DNA of 20,667 nt from a virus. The notes below the pieces were generated by a model that was given only the letters and a program-made list of their open reading frames with translations, had not been told where the DNA came from and ran no database searches. The position numbers and the translations under genes were made by a program. The DNA is taken from positions 10,223 through 30,889 of the IMG/VR virus record IMGVR_UViG_3300030333_003493. One strand, 5' to 3'. Shown here piece after piece: positions 6,913-14,059 of the stretch (its first letter is position 1; each line of letters starts with the position of its first letter).

Positions 6913-8658
6913 ATGGCATATAGGAGTAGAAGTGGAACAGGTAGAAGAATATCAAGTGGTTCTGCTAATATAAATTTAAATATTAATACAACTGATGGTG
7001 ATTATTTATGCGAATCAAATAAAGTATATACAGAAAAATCAAGTATTATACAAGATTTAGACAATTCTGATGCTTTTATAACTATATCATCTTTTAGTAA
7101 GAGTTTAGGTGCTTTAACAGTTCAGAATGCTAAGGCAATAGTATTAAAGAACATTAGTGATATATGTCAAGAGGTTATGATTACTATGTGGGATTGGAGA
7201 AATGATAGTGGTAGCACCACTATGGATTTGCATAATTCTGTTGATATGAATGAAGAAAATTCAGCAGGAGAAGAAACAGCACAGAGAAATGTTAGTATCA
7301 TTTTACCAGCAGGTGAGTTTATATATCTTCCAAATAATAGAATGCTTGGGTATTCACCACTTGCATCATCTACACTTGAATCAGCAGCAAAATCAGCAGC
7401 AGGAACAATAGCAATAGAACCTAAAGATATTAATAGTGGTAATGAATATGTGGATATGCACGTATTTTCAGGAAGCACATATAATAGTGGTGCAGATATA
7501 CAAGTAACAGAAGATGTTGCGATAGCAGAAACTGCTATTGATGTTGATGATGGTGATTTTTTTGAAGTAGGTGATTTAATTATGATTAATTCAGAAGTAA
7601 TGTCTATTGAATCTATATCTACTAACACATTAACAGTTAAGAGGGGATTATTAGGTTCAACAGAAGCAGCACACTCAGATGATGATGATTTAAGGTTTTT
7701 CTTTGGTAATGAACACTTAGCTTTTGATAACGGTAAATGCCAAACAGATGCTAATGGAAGGTTTAAACAAAGAGGAGCATTTTTTGGGTACGGTAGAACT
7801 TCAGGTGCAACAGGAAATTTAGCAGATGGAATAGTTGCAGGTAGTGTAGCAATAGGGCCATTTTATACTGAGGGTGGTTATTTAGATTGGGGATTAACAG
7901 GTATAAAAGCATCTGATAAAACAGGTTTAGCAGCATCAACAACTTATACATTTCATATTGTAGTGGATGAGTATAATGTAGGTGGTATTGATTCAGTATC
8001 AAGTGAAACAGCAATAGCATTTACAACAGATGCAAGTGATACCACGTTTGCAGGATCAGGCAACGCAGTATTGCCAAAGGTGCAATCTGTACTAGACGAA
8101 AAATTTTATGATGCTTCATCAGGATTATTTAATAAGAAAGTTACTATTGGATTACATAATGGAGATATTAGGGTAACATCACATTCAAATAATAGTGATA
8201 CAAGAGTTGGGATAGCAAATGTTTCAGGAACTACACCATTTGGTGTTGGTAGATTCCCTGCATTATCAAGTAGTGTTCCTGTTTTATTAGGTAGCCCACA
8301 CGGTGGTGGAACAACAGACACTATTGTATATGGCCCTGCATCAACATTAGCATCTGAAACAATAACTGATGCTGTTACAGGAAAAGAAATACAGAATTTA
8401 TCAGCATTTATTCTTGATGATGGGAATGGTAATTTATTACATAATGGTGGTATTGTTGGTAGCATATCATATGTTACAGGACATTGTGAATTTACACACG
8501 TACCTTATGGTGAATTTAAAATATATGCAGAATCATTATCAGCACATTCAGGTGGTTCTAAATATGTAACACAAGCATATAACACAATCACAGCAATAGA
8601 TGCTAGAAGTATGAATCCAAAAGCAGATAGTAAGATAGAAATGTTATTATTAGGATAG
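6913..8658 (+). CDS. Large multi-domain virion structural protein (581 aa)
   Basis: The N-terminal region is basic (YRSRSGTGRR). Residues about 40-190 form a beta domain of unknown type. Residues about 195-262 contain a motif I recall as widespread in phage structural proteins (TAIDVDDGDFFEVGDLIMI, then NTLTVKRGLLGSTEAAHSD). Residues about 330-380 resemble a fibronectin-III/Ig-like strand set (AASTTYTFHIVVDEY...TAIAFTTDAS). The C-terminal part has FILDDGNGNLLHNGGIVGSI followed by FTHVPYGEFKIYAES, typical of fibre or decoration proteins. The start is well marked by AGGAAGGA. It probably assembles with the two preceding proteins into a head or tail appendage. No enzyme motif is seen. Confidence 0.62.
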   Translation: MAYRSRSGTGRRISSGSANINLNINTTDGDYLCESNKVYTEKSSIIQDLDNSDAFITISSFSKSLGALTVQNAKAIVLKNISDICQEVMITMWDWRNDSGSTTMDLHNSVDMNEENSAGEETAQRNVSIILPAGEFIYLPNNRMLGYSPLASSTLESAAKSAAGTIAIEPKDINSGNEYVDMHVFSGSTYNSGADIQVTEDVAIAETAIDVDDGDFFEVGDLIMINSEVMSIESISTNTLTVKRGLLGSTEAAHSDDDDLRFFFGNEHLAFDNGKCQTDANGRFKQRGAFFGYGRTSGATGNLADGIVAGSVAIGPFYTEGGYLDWGLTGIKASDKTGLAASTTYTFHIVVDEYNVGGIDSVSSETAIAFTTDASDTTFAGSGNAVLPKVQSVLDEKFYDASSGLFNKKVTIGLHNGDIRVTSHSNNSDTRVGIANVSGTTPFGVGRFPALSSSVPVLLGSPHGGGTTDTIVYGPASTLASETITDAVTGKEIQNLSAFILDDGNGNLLHNGGIVGSISYVTGHCEFTHVPYGEFKIYAESLSAHSGGSKYVTQAYNTITAIDARSMNPKADSKIEMLLLG

Positions 8659-8666
8659 GAGAAATT

Positions 8667-8759
8667 ATGCCAAAAGGCAAGGGAACATATGGAAGAAAAA
8701 GAGGAAGGCCGACAAGGAAACCTAAAATAAAAGTTTATGCTAAGAAAAGGAAGAAATAA
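8667..8759 (+). CDS. Very basic 30-residue peptide with AT-hook-like core
   Basis: An ATG at 8667, eight bases after AGGAG, opens a 30-codon frame ending in a TAA that overlaps the next ATG (TAATG). The peptide begins MPKGKGTYGRKRGRPTRKPK, and about half of it is Lys or Arg. The KRGRP core looks like an AT-hook, which binds the minor groove of AT-rich DNA, as this genome is. I recall similar MPKGKGTYG peptides in marine phage genomes near head-joining genes. It may bind packaged DNA or neutralise charge in the capsid. The coupled position and Shine-Dalgarno support a real gene; the function is inferred. Confidence 0.66.
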   Translation: MPKGKGTYGRKRGRPTRKPKIKVYAKKRKK

Positions 8760-9742
8760 TGGCAACAAATTTTAAATACGCAGGAATTTCAGATTTAACT
8801 AAATACTTTAATAGAGTTAATGATTTTGATTCTAAGGTTCAAATCTTCCCTACATTAACATCAGGTAATCTTCATTTATTTAGAGATTGTGGATATGTTG
8901 ATAAATTGTTTGTAAATGGTGAGGAGTTAGCAGCAGCACAATCAACATCAGGTGCTGTTGATAGTAATGGTGAATGGTTTTATGCAAGTGCAACAAATCA
9001 AGTAGAATATTATAATAGCAATTATTCATCTACTACTATAAATGAACAAGTATTTGAAGTAGGACAAGATTTTACAGATTTTTTAAATCAAACATTAGTA
9101 GATGCTAGTTTAGAATTACATAATTATTTAGATGCAAGATATTCAACACCATTAGAGAAAAATAAGCAAGTTGATTTAGATACAGTTTTAGATTCTGAAG
9201 CAGAAGAATATGATCCAATTATTATTAAATCAGTATGTTATATTGCAACATCTAATCTTATCAGAGCAAAAGAAGGGCCAAGTGAAGAAGCAGATTATTT
9301 TATGAGTTTAGTAACTAATCCTGAAAGAACAGGTTTAGTGGACAAATTAAATGATGGTATATATAAACTATCTAATGAAGTAGATGCTAATGATAAGAAG
9401 GGTTCTATAAGATATAGGAATGTAGCAGGATCTATGGATATAGCTGAACTTGCAGGAGAATATCACGGAGAATCATATGATTTACTTAGAGTTGAGATTG
9501 AAGATACAGGAATTTATGGAACTGCAACTTTTAAAGTAAGTTATTTATCTAATGATAGATTGAGGGGTGGTACTACAACTAAAGAAAAGATTACAGGTGG
9601 ATTACAACATATACACGGTGGTTTATATGGTAGATTTCAGGGTGCTATTGCAGAAGATGGTGATTATTGGGATATAGAAGTATTTGGTAGTAACAGAAAA
9701 CAAACTAATAAAAGTAATGCAACTATTGAGATGATCAGATAA
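8759..9742 (+). CDS. Head-tail connector (adaptor) protein candidate
   Basis: This 327-residue protein has an N-terminal segment GISDLTKYFNRVNDFDSKVQ. In the middle it has a helical region SLELHNYLDARYSTPLE (about 117-133) followed by IIIKSVCYIATSNLIRAKEG. This hydrophobic pair of helices, with a DARYxxPL turn, recalls DUF1320/gp6-type adaptors, in which a small helical bundle docks below the portal. The C-terminal 100 residues add a beta-rich domain (LLRVEIEDTGIYGTATFKVS), so it is longer than simple adaptors (about 100-150). Its place just before the tail terminator and tail tube genes fits. The start overlaps the preceding stop. Confidence 0.58.
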   Translation: MATNFKYAGISDLTKYFNRVNDFDSKVQIFPTLTSGNLHLFRDCGYVDKLFVNGEELAAAQSTSGAVDSNGEWFYASATNQVEYYNSNYSSTTINEQVFEVGQDFTDFLNQTLVDASLELHNYLDARYSTPLEKNKQVDLDTVLDSEAEEYDPIIIKSVCYIATSNLIRAKEGPSEEADYFMSLVTNPERTGLVDKLNDGIYKLSNEVDANDKKGSIRYRNVAGSMDIAELAGEYHGESYDLLRVEIEDTGIYGTATFKVSYLSNDRLRGGTTTKEKITGGLQHIHGGLYGRFQGAIAEDGDYWDIEVFGSNRKQTNKSNATIEMIR

Positions 9743-10182
9743 TGTCAGTTCGCTATACAAATAATTGGAAGAACATTTTAACTGCATTAAAGAGCAAAAT
9801 TAGGGCAGAAATGAAATGTCCTGTATATAGTGATTGGTTTGATGAAATTAAAGCAAATCAATTTATAAGAATTATTCCAACAGGTTCTAATCAGTTAGAG
9901 AAGGCAACTTTTATGGAACAAAGGGAATATGAAATGAGTTGTCAGTATTATTTTTTAAATAGAAAAGATAAACAATTTCAGAATTATGTTTTAAATCAAG
10001 TAAGTATATTAGAAGCATTAGTACACGATAATATGACACTTACTTTATCAGATGAGCAAAATTCAAGAGCCTTAGATGTTACATTAGGGGATCTTGAATT
10101 TAATGTAGATATAGAAGATTATGATGATTATTTTGTATGTCAATGGACATTGACTTGCATTCATTTTAGTAATATGGAATAA
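9742..10182 (+). CDS. Tail terminator / tail completion protein candidate
   Basis: The 146-residue product begins SVRYTNNWKNILTALKSKIR and continues with short strands (FIRIIPTGSNQL, REYEMSCQYYFL). It ends in a strand-rich segment (DDYFVCQWTLTCIHF). The mix of one N-terminal helix and a sheet, together with its length and place between the connector and tube genes, fits tail terminator proteins that cap the tail tube and join it to the head. Sequence similarity in this group is low, so context carries most of the weight. The ATG overlaps the previous TAA by one base, without its own strong ribosome site. Confidence 0.55.
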   Translation: MSVRYTNNWKNILTALKSKIRAEMKCPVYSDWFDEIKANQFIRIIPTGSNQLEKATFMEQREYEMSCQYYFLNRKDKQFQNYVLNQVSILEALVHDNMTLTLSDEQNSRALDVTLGDLEFNVDIEDYDDYFVCQWTLTCIHFSNME

Positions 10183-10190
10183 GGAGATAT

Positions 10191-10388
10191 ATGAAAATTA
10201 AAGCAAATCATAAGTTTAGAGATAGGCTTGATAGTACATCTTCACCTTGTAGTAGGGTTGAATATTCAAAGTTATGTAAAGGTGAGATTGTAGATGTTAA
10301 GGATGAGGTTGGAAGTAAATTGATAAGGTATGGTTTAGTAGAAAAAATTAATTCTCCTAAACCTAAAAAAGTAAAGGAGAAAAAATAG
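10191..10388 (+). CDS. Small basic protein between tail terminator and tube (65 aa)
   Basis: This 65-residue protein starts after a good AAGGAG (10182-10187). It contains the compact motif CKGEIVDVKDEVGSKLIRYG followed by LVEKI, and ends in a Lys/Pro tail (KPKKVKEKK). A 'new value, then GLVE' pattern of this kind is common in small proteins of phage head-tail regions; their function is generally unknown. It lies directly before the tube gene, whose ribosome site falls inside its Lys tail. Confidence 0.6.
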   Translation: MKIKANHKFRDRLDSTSSPCSRVEYSKLCKGEIVDVKDEVGSKLIRYGLVEKINSPKPKKVKEKK

Positions 10389-11504
10389 ATGGCGATAGAT
10401 ACAACAGTTAAAAATGCCCAAGATGCTCAGGTTGGTATCTTATCAGAAGCAACTTTTGGTGTTTCTTTAGATGCAGATGCAGATGCAGACAATACAGATA
10501 GTAGTGCATATAGAAGAATACCAATGGCGACTGTAACAAAACCAACATTTGAAGTTCTTAGGGAAAGCAGAATGCTCTCAGGGAGAGGAAGTATTAAAGA
10601 TGCAGGTGATACATTATTAGTTACAAAGGGTGGACAGGTTACAATGCCTTTTGAATTTATTGCCACACCTGAACTTATGCTCCAACATTTAATGATGGTT
10701 GGGCAAGATTATACTGCAGATGGAAGTGATGTATATACAGTTGAATGGGATGGTTCTAGTAATAAGGTTGCAATAGGAGGTGCTGTAACAGACAGATTAC
10801 CACATACAGTTAATTTAGCATATATGCCATCAGCTTCATCACACGCAGATGGAATAAGAATTAATGGGGTTATGGTTTCTGATATGACAATTAAAGGTGA
10901 TTATGGTACAAACGGTGGTGCAATTACTATTAGTGGAAATTATTGGAGTGGTTTTTCACATTGTACAGCAGGTGATGGAATTGCAAAATCACAGTTGGAA
11001 CAAACATTTGATGGAACTTGGGTTGATCCTGATGAAAATGTTTTTTTCCATATGTCTGATTTAAAGACAAAAACATTAGATATTGATGGTGCAACTAATA
11101 GTGATATGTTGATTAAATCATTTGAAATTAATATTGTAAACAATGTACAACAATTAGGTGGTGATGGGCTTGGATTCCCTGAAATGTATGTTATACCACA
11201 ATTTGATATTACAGGTAATTTGGTAATAAAAGATGATAGACAGTTTGATTTGTCAGCAGGAACTAATGTATTACAATCATTTTTTGATAAAACAACACTA
11301 TCATTAGCGCTTAAATTTGGTGATAATACAGTTAGTAGTGTTGGTGAAATGAATATATTAGCTGAAATTCAATTAACAGGTGATCCAACACAAGACACAT
11401 CAAGTGGTGTCTTTTGGAATTTACCATTTGAATGTTTGCAAAATGGATCAACAGAAGCACTTAAAATACAACTGTTTAGCGATACAGCACCAACAGGTAT
11501 GTAA
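10389..11504 (+). CDS. Major tail tube protein
   Basis: This 371-residue protein is the likely subunit of the stacked hexameric rings that form the tail tube. It begins MAIDTTVKNAQDAQVGILSE, and contains alternating beta segments (GQVTMPFEFIATPELMLQHL, MVSDMTIKGDYGTNGGAITI, KSFEINIVNNVQQLGG). A C-terminal half follows with FDITGNLVIKDDR and LALKFGDNTVSSVG. The internal segment SFEINIVNN...G is of the kind I recall from siphophage tube proteins. AAGGAG (10374-10379) gives a good start. The two-frame chaperone gene and tape measure follow directly, which is the classic siphovirus order and the strongest support. A run of Asp-Ala repeats sits near residues 28-33. Confidence 0.75.
   Translation: MAIDTTVKNAQDAQVGILSEATFGVSLDADADADNTDSSAYRRIPMATVTKPTFEVLRESRMLSGRGSIKDAGDTLLVTKGGQVTMPFEFIATPELMLQHLMMVGQDYTADGSDVYTVEWDGSSNKVAIGGAVTDRLPHTVNLAYMPSASSHADGIRINGVMVSDMTIKGDYGTNGGAITISGNYWSGFSHCTAGDGIAKSQLEQTFDGTWVDPDENVFFHMSDLKTKTLDIDGATNSDMLIKSFEINIVNNVQQLGGDGLGFPEMYVIPQFDITGNLVIKDDRQFDLSAGTNVLQSFFDKTTLSLALKFGDNTVSSVGEMNILAEIQLTGDPTQDTSSGVFWNLPFECLQNGSTEALKIQLFSDTAPTGM
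10470..10487 (+). repeat. Three tandem copies of GATGCA
   Basis: GATGCA is repeated three times without gaps and followed by GAC, coding Asp-Ala repeats in the tail tube protein. It is too short to be a regulatory array, and may vary in copy number between relatives. Confidence 0.6.
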
Positions 11505-11539
11505 TAAACAATCAGTTTGGCGACTGAGAGAGGAGAGGA

Positions 11540-11791
11540 ATGAGTAAAGTAAAAGTAGAGGGTAAGGATATTAAAACCTTTGAAGTTGAATTTAAAGAGT
11601 TAAACCTTACAGAAAGAGCAGAAGTAAATGATATAATATTTGATCAGGAATCACAGAAAAACTTTAGTTTTTGGATAGATATTATAAAAAGAGGAACTAC
11701 ACTTACAGATGATGAAATACATAAGTATTCAAATGAAGAAATATATTCATTGGGTGCTAAAATCATCTCAGAGATGAATAAAAAAAAATAG
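11540..11791 (+). CDS. Tail assembly chaperone, short form (G-like, 83 aa)
   Basis: This 83-residue protein sits between the tube and tape measure genes, where siphophages encode the gpG/gpGT chaperone pair that coats the tape measure protein during tail assembly. It starts after a strong AGGAGAGGA and has a beta-then-helix layout: VEGKDIKTFEVEFKELNLTE, then ERAEVNDIIFD and a C-terminal EEIYSLGAKIISEMNKKK. The last three Lys codons are the nine-A run that should allow frameshifting into the next frame. The upstream 35-base gap holds a small 5-bp hairpin (11512-11527). Confidence 0.72.
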   Translation: MSKVKVEGKDIKTFEVEFKELNLTERAEVNDIIFDQESQKNFSFWIDIIKRGTTLTDDEIHKYSNEEIYSLGAKIISEMNKKK

Positions 11792-12204
11792 AAGAATGTA
11801 TTTTTTGCATTAATATAAGTGTTTCTCTTAATGGGTTGAATAATAATGGTGATAATGGTTTTTCATACCCATATAAAGCATTATCTCCTGTAACAGGTAA
11901 GACAAAAGAATTTGCTTCAATAGATGATGTATATGGAGAATTATTGAATTGTTACCAAGAATTATTGGATAAAAATATAGACAATGTTGCTGATTCATTA
12001 TATTCAGAGCATTTTTTCTTTTGTAATACAAGTGAATTACTTGATCCTAAAATTCAACAAAGAATAAAAGAATATAACTTCTGTAAATCATTTAATTGTC
12101 CTCCATACCCATCATTACAAGAAACTCCTGCTAGAGTGGTAGATGATTTCTTACAAATAGATAATATTGTTAATACTATGAAAAGAGAAAAATCAAATGG
12201 CTAA
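11540..12204 (+). CDS. Tail assembly chaperone, frameshifted long form (GT-like, about 221 aa)
   Basis: A -1 shift on the A run at 11780-11788 would read AAA then ATA GAA GAA and continue without a stop to TAA at 12202-12204. This adds 138 residues (starting IEECIFCINISVSLNG) to the 83 of the short form. The second frame alone has no ATG until late and no ribosome site; only an internal TTG at 11836 could start it. This argues that it is expressed as a fusion. The added part contains SYPYKALSPVTGKTKEFASI, CNTSELLDPKIQQRIKEYNF and CPPYPSLQETPARVVDDFLQ. The last is the kind of Pro-rich then helical ending I recall for T domains. The frame overlaps the tape measure start by eight bases. In lambda the G and GT proteins bind the tape measure and recruit tube subunits. 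Confidence 0.72.
11780..11788 (+). promoter_or_regulatory. Slippery A9 run for -1 ribosomal frameshift
   Basis: Nine consecutive A's directly precede the 0-frame TAG at 11789-11791. In the 0 frame they read AAA AAA AAA, so A AAA AAA (11782-11788) is a canonical X XXY YYZ heptamer for tandem tRNA-Lys slippage. The -1 frame beyond it is open for 139 codons. I see no obvious strong downstream stem-loop; the stop codon next to the site could itself promote pausing. Confidence 0.72.
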
Positions 12205-14059
12205 AAATACACATATAATAGAAGTCAAAACAGTTGGTGCTACAAAAGCAAAAAAACAAGTTGATGGTGTTGGTAGCAGTTTGAAGGGAATGGCTGCTAA
12301 AGCAACTGCTGCTGTTGCTACTGCATATGCCTTTGGTAAAGCGATACAGGTTGCAACTGATCTTGCAAAACAAGCTGCAAAAGTAAAAGATTTAGAGAAT
12401 GGTTTTGATGCACTAGGGAAAAAATTAGGATTTACAAGTGGTTCATTAGATAAACTAAGAGGTGCTGTTAATGGTACTGTAAATGATATGGATCTAATGG
12501 AACAGGCAAACAATGCTATGTTGTTAGGAGTTGTTGATTCAGATGAACAAATGGCACAATTATTTGATACTGCACAAAGGTTAGGACAGGCACTTGGTGT
12601 AGATGCTACTGATGCTGTTAATTCACTTGTTACAGGTATGGGTAGGCAATCCAAACTGATGCTTGATAATTTAGGTATTATGATTGATACCAATGGAGCA
12701 TATGAAAGATATGCAGAAAAACTTGGAATTGCTACTGAAGCATTAGATGACAATCAAAAGAAACAAGCCTTCAATGAAGAAGTATTAAGAGCAGCTAGTT
12801 CAATGGTTGATGAGTTAGGTGCTGAAGCAGAAACAAGTGCTATGAGATTTGCACAAATGCAAACTTCAATATTCAATGCAGGAACAGCATTAGGTGAATT
12901 ATTTGCACCTGCTGTTGATTTAGGTGTAATTGCTATAACAGGATTAGCAGATGCTATTTCAAGTGCTATAAATTGGCAGGAAGAACTAAGAAGATCAATG
13001 GAAGAAGATGTTGTTGTATATACACAATCTGCACAGGCCTTTGATGATTGGAAAGAATCAATGCAAGGTGCTACTAAGGCACAAATTATAGGTGAACTTG
13101 TTGATTTAGGGATTGTTATGGAAGACATAAACAAGGCAACACTTAATGGTAAGGATATGATGCAGGAATATACAACTGCTATGGAAAATTCATTAAAACC
13201 TAGTGATGATTTTAAAATTATTTGGGGTGAAACAACAGATGATTTAAATGCAAACAATGAACAATTATTATATTTAATAGAATTATTAACATTGTTAGAA
13301 GAATCACAAACAGCATCAAACACTACAAGTAATGAAATGTTGACTACTTTAGAGGAAATGAATGCTAAAGAACAGGAAAGAATAGAATTAAAAGAATATC
13401 TATCTGAACTAACTGTTGAAGAATTAGAGAATATGGGATTATTTGCACTTGCAGCACAAAAAGAAGCAGAGGAACTTGAAAATTTAACAGATGCTTGGGA
13501 TAATTTTATTAAAGGGTTACAGGAAAATGCAAAGAAACAGGAACAAATAGATAAACAGGTTCTAAGAGATAAGAAAGGGCATTGGGGAGATTTAATTGGT
13601 AATTTGCAGATAGTAGGTGAAGAATTTGAAGCATTCCATAAAGTATATAAAGCAGCAGCTATTGCTAAAACAATTTATGACACTTATGAGGGCGCACAAG
13701 CAGCATACACAGGGATGGTGGAAGCATATAAAGGACAGCCTTTTGCACACGCGCTTGGGGTTGCAGCAGCACTTGCAGCAACAGCAGCAGGTTTAGCGAG
13801 GGTTCAACAGATAAGAAGGGCAGCCACAGGTGCTGATTATATAACAGATGGGCCTGAAATAATTATGGTTGGTGATAACCCAAGTGGGAGGGAGAGAGTT
13901 CAGGTTACACCTTTAGGAGGTGATCCTAATATAGATGGGCCACAAGGTGGTGGAATTACACTCAATATATCAGGAAATGTATTAACTGATGATTTTGTTG
14001 AAGATGTGTTAGTTGATAAATTACAAGAAGCCTTGAGAATGGGAGATACACTTAACTAA
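12197..14059 (+). CDS. Tail tape measure protein
   Basis: This 620-residue, largely helical protein sets tail length. An Ala-rich start (GMAAKATAAVATAYAFGKAI, 31-50) is followed by a region typical of tape measures (QALGVDATDAVNSLVTGMGR then QSKLMLDNLGIMID, 131-164). A hydrophobic stretch lies near 230-260 (LFAPAVDLGVIAITGLADAI). The long charged coiled-coil middle runs to about 480. A C-terminal Ala-rich helix precedes the ending ADYITDGPEIIMVGDNPSGR, which is common at the end of tape measures. At about 0.15 nm per residue the tail would be roughly 90 nm (estimate from the general rule). The start overlaps the chaperone frame by eight bases. The long antisense frames here are shadows. Confidence 0.88.
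   Translation: MAKNTHIIEVKTVGATKAKKQVDGVGSSLKGMAAKATAAVATAYAFGKAIQVATDLAKQAAKVKDLENGFDALGKKLGFTSGSLDKLRGAVNGTVNDMDLMEQANNAMLLGVVDSDEQMAQLFDTAQRLGQALGVDATDAVNSLVTGMGRQSKLMLDNLGIMIDTNGAYERYAEKLGIATEALDDNQKKQAFNEEVLRAASSMVDELGAEAETSAMRFAQMQTSIFNAGTALGELFAPAVDLGVIAITGLADAISSAINWQEELRRSMEEDVVVYTQSAQAFDDWKESMQGATKAQIIGELVDLGIVMEDINKATLNGKDMMQEYTTAMENSLKPSDDFKIIWGETTDDLNANNEQLLYLIELLTLLEESQTASNTTSNEMLTTLEEMNAKEQERIELKEYLSELTVEELENMGLFALAAQKEAEELENLTDAWDNFIKGLQENAKKQEQIDKQVLRDKKGHWGDLIGNLQIVGEEFEAFHKVYKAAAIAKTIYDTYEGAQAAYTGMVEAYKGQPFAHALGVAAALAATAAGLARVQQIRRAATGADYITDGPEIIMVGDNPSGRERVQVTPLGGDPNIDGPQGGGITLNISGNVLTDDFVEDVLVDKLQEALRMGDTLN

Noticed and set aside
7167-8465. Minus-strand frames under the large structural protein
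   Set aside because: They are antisense shadows of the 581-residue gene, with no start signals and no recognisable protein features.
11512-11527. Small hairpin TCAGT-TTGGCG-ACTGA before the chaperone gene
   Set aside because: Only five base pairs and no U tract; too weak to call a terminator or operator.
11836-12204. Independent gene starting at TTG 11836
   Set aside because: There is no ribosome site, and the frame is open upstream to the A9 run, so a frameshift fusion explains it better.
12193-13323. Two long open frames on the minus strand (186 and 189 residues)
   Set aside because: They lie antisense to the tape measure gene, lack ribosome sites, and have compositions explained by reversal of Ala/Thr-rich codons.
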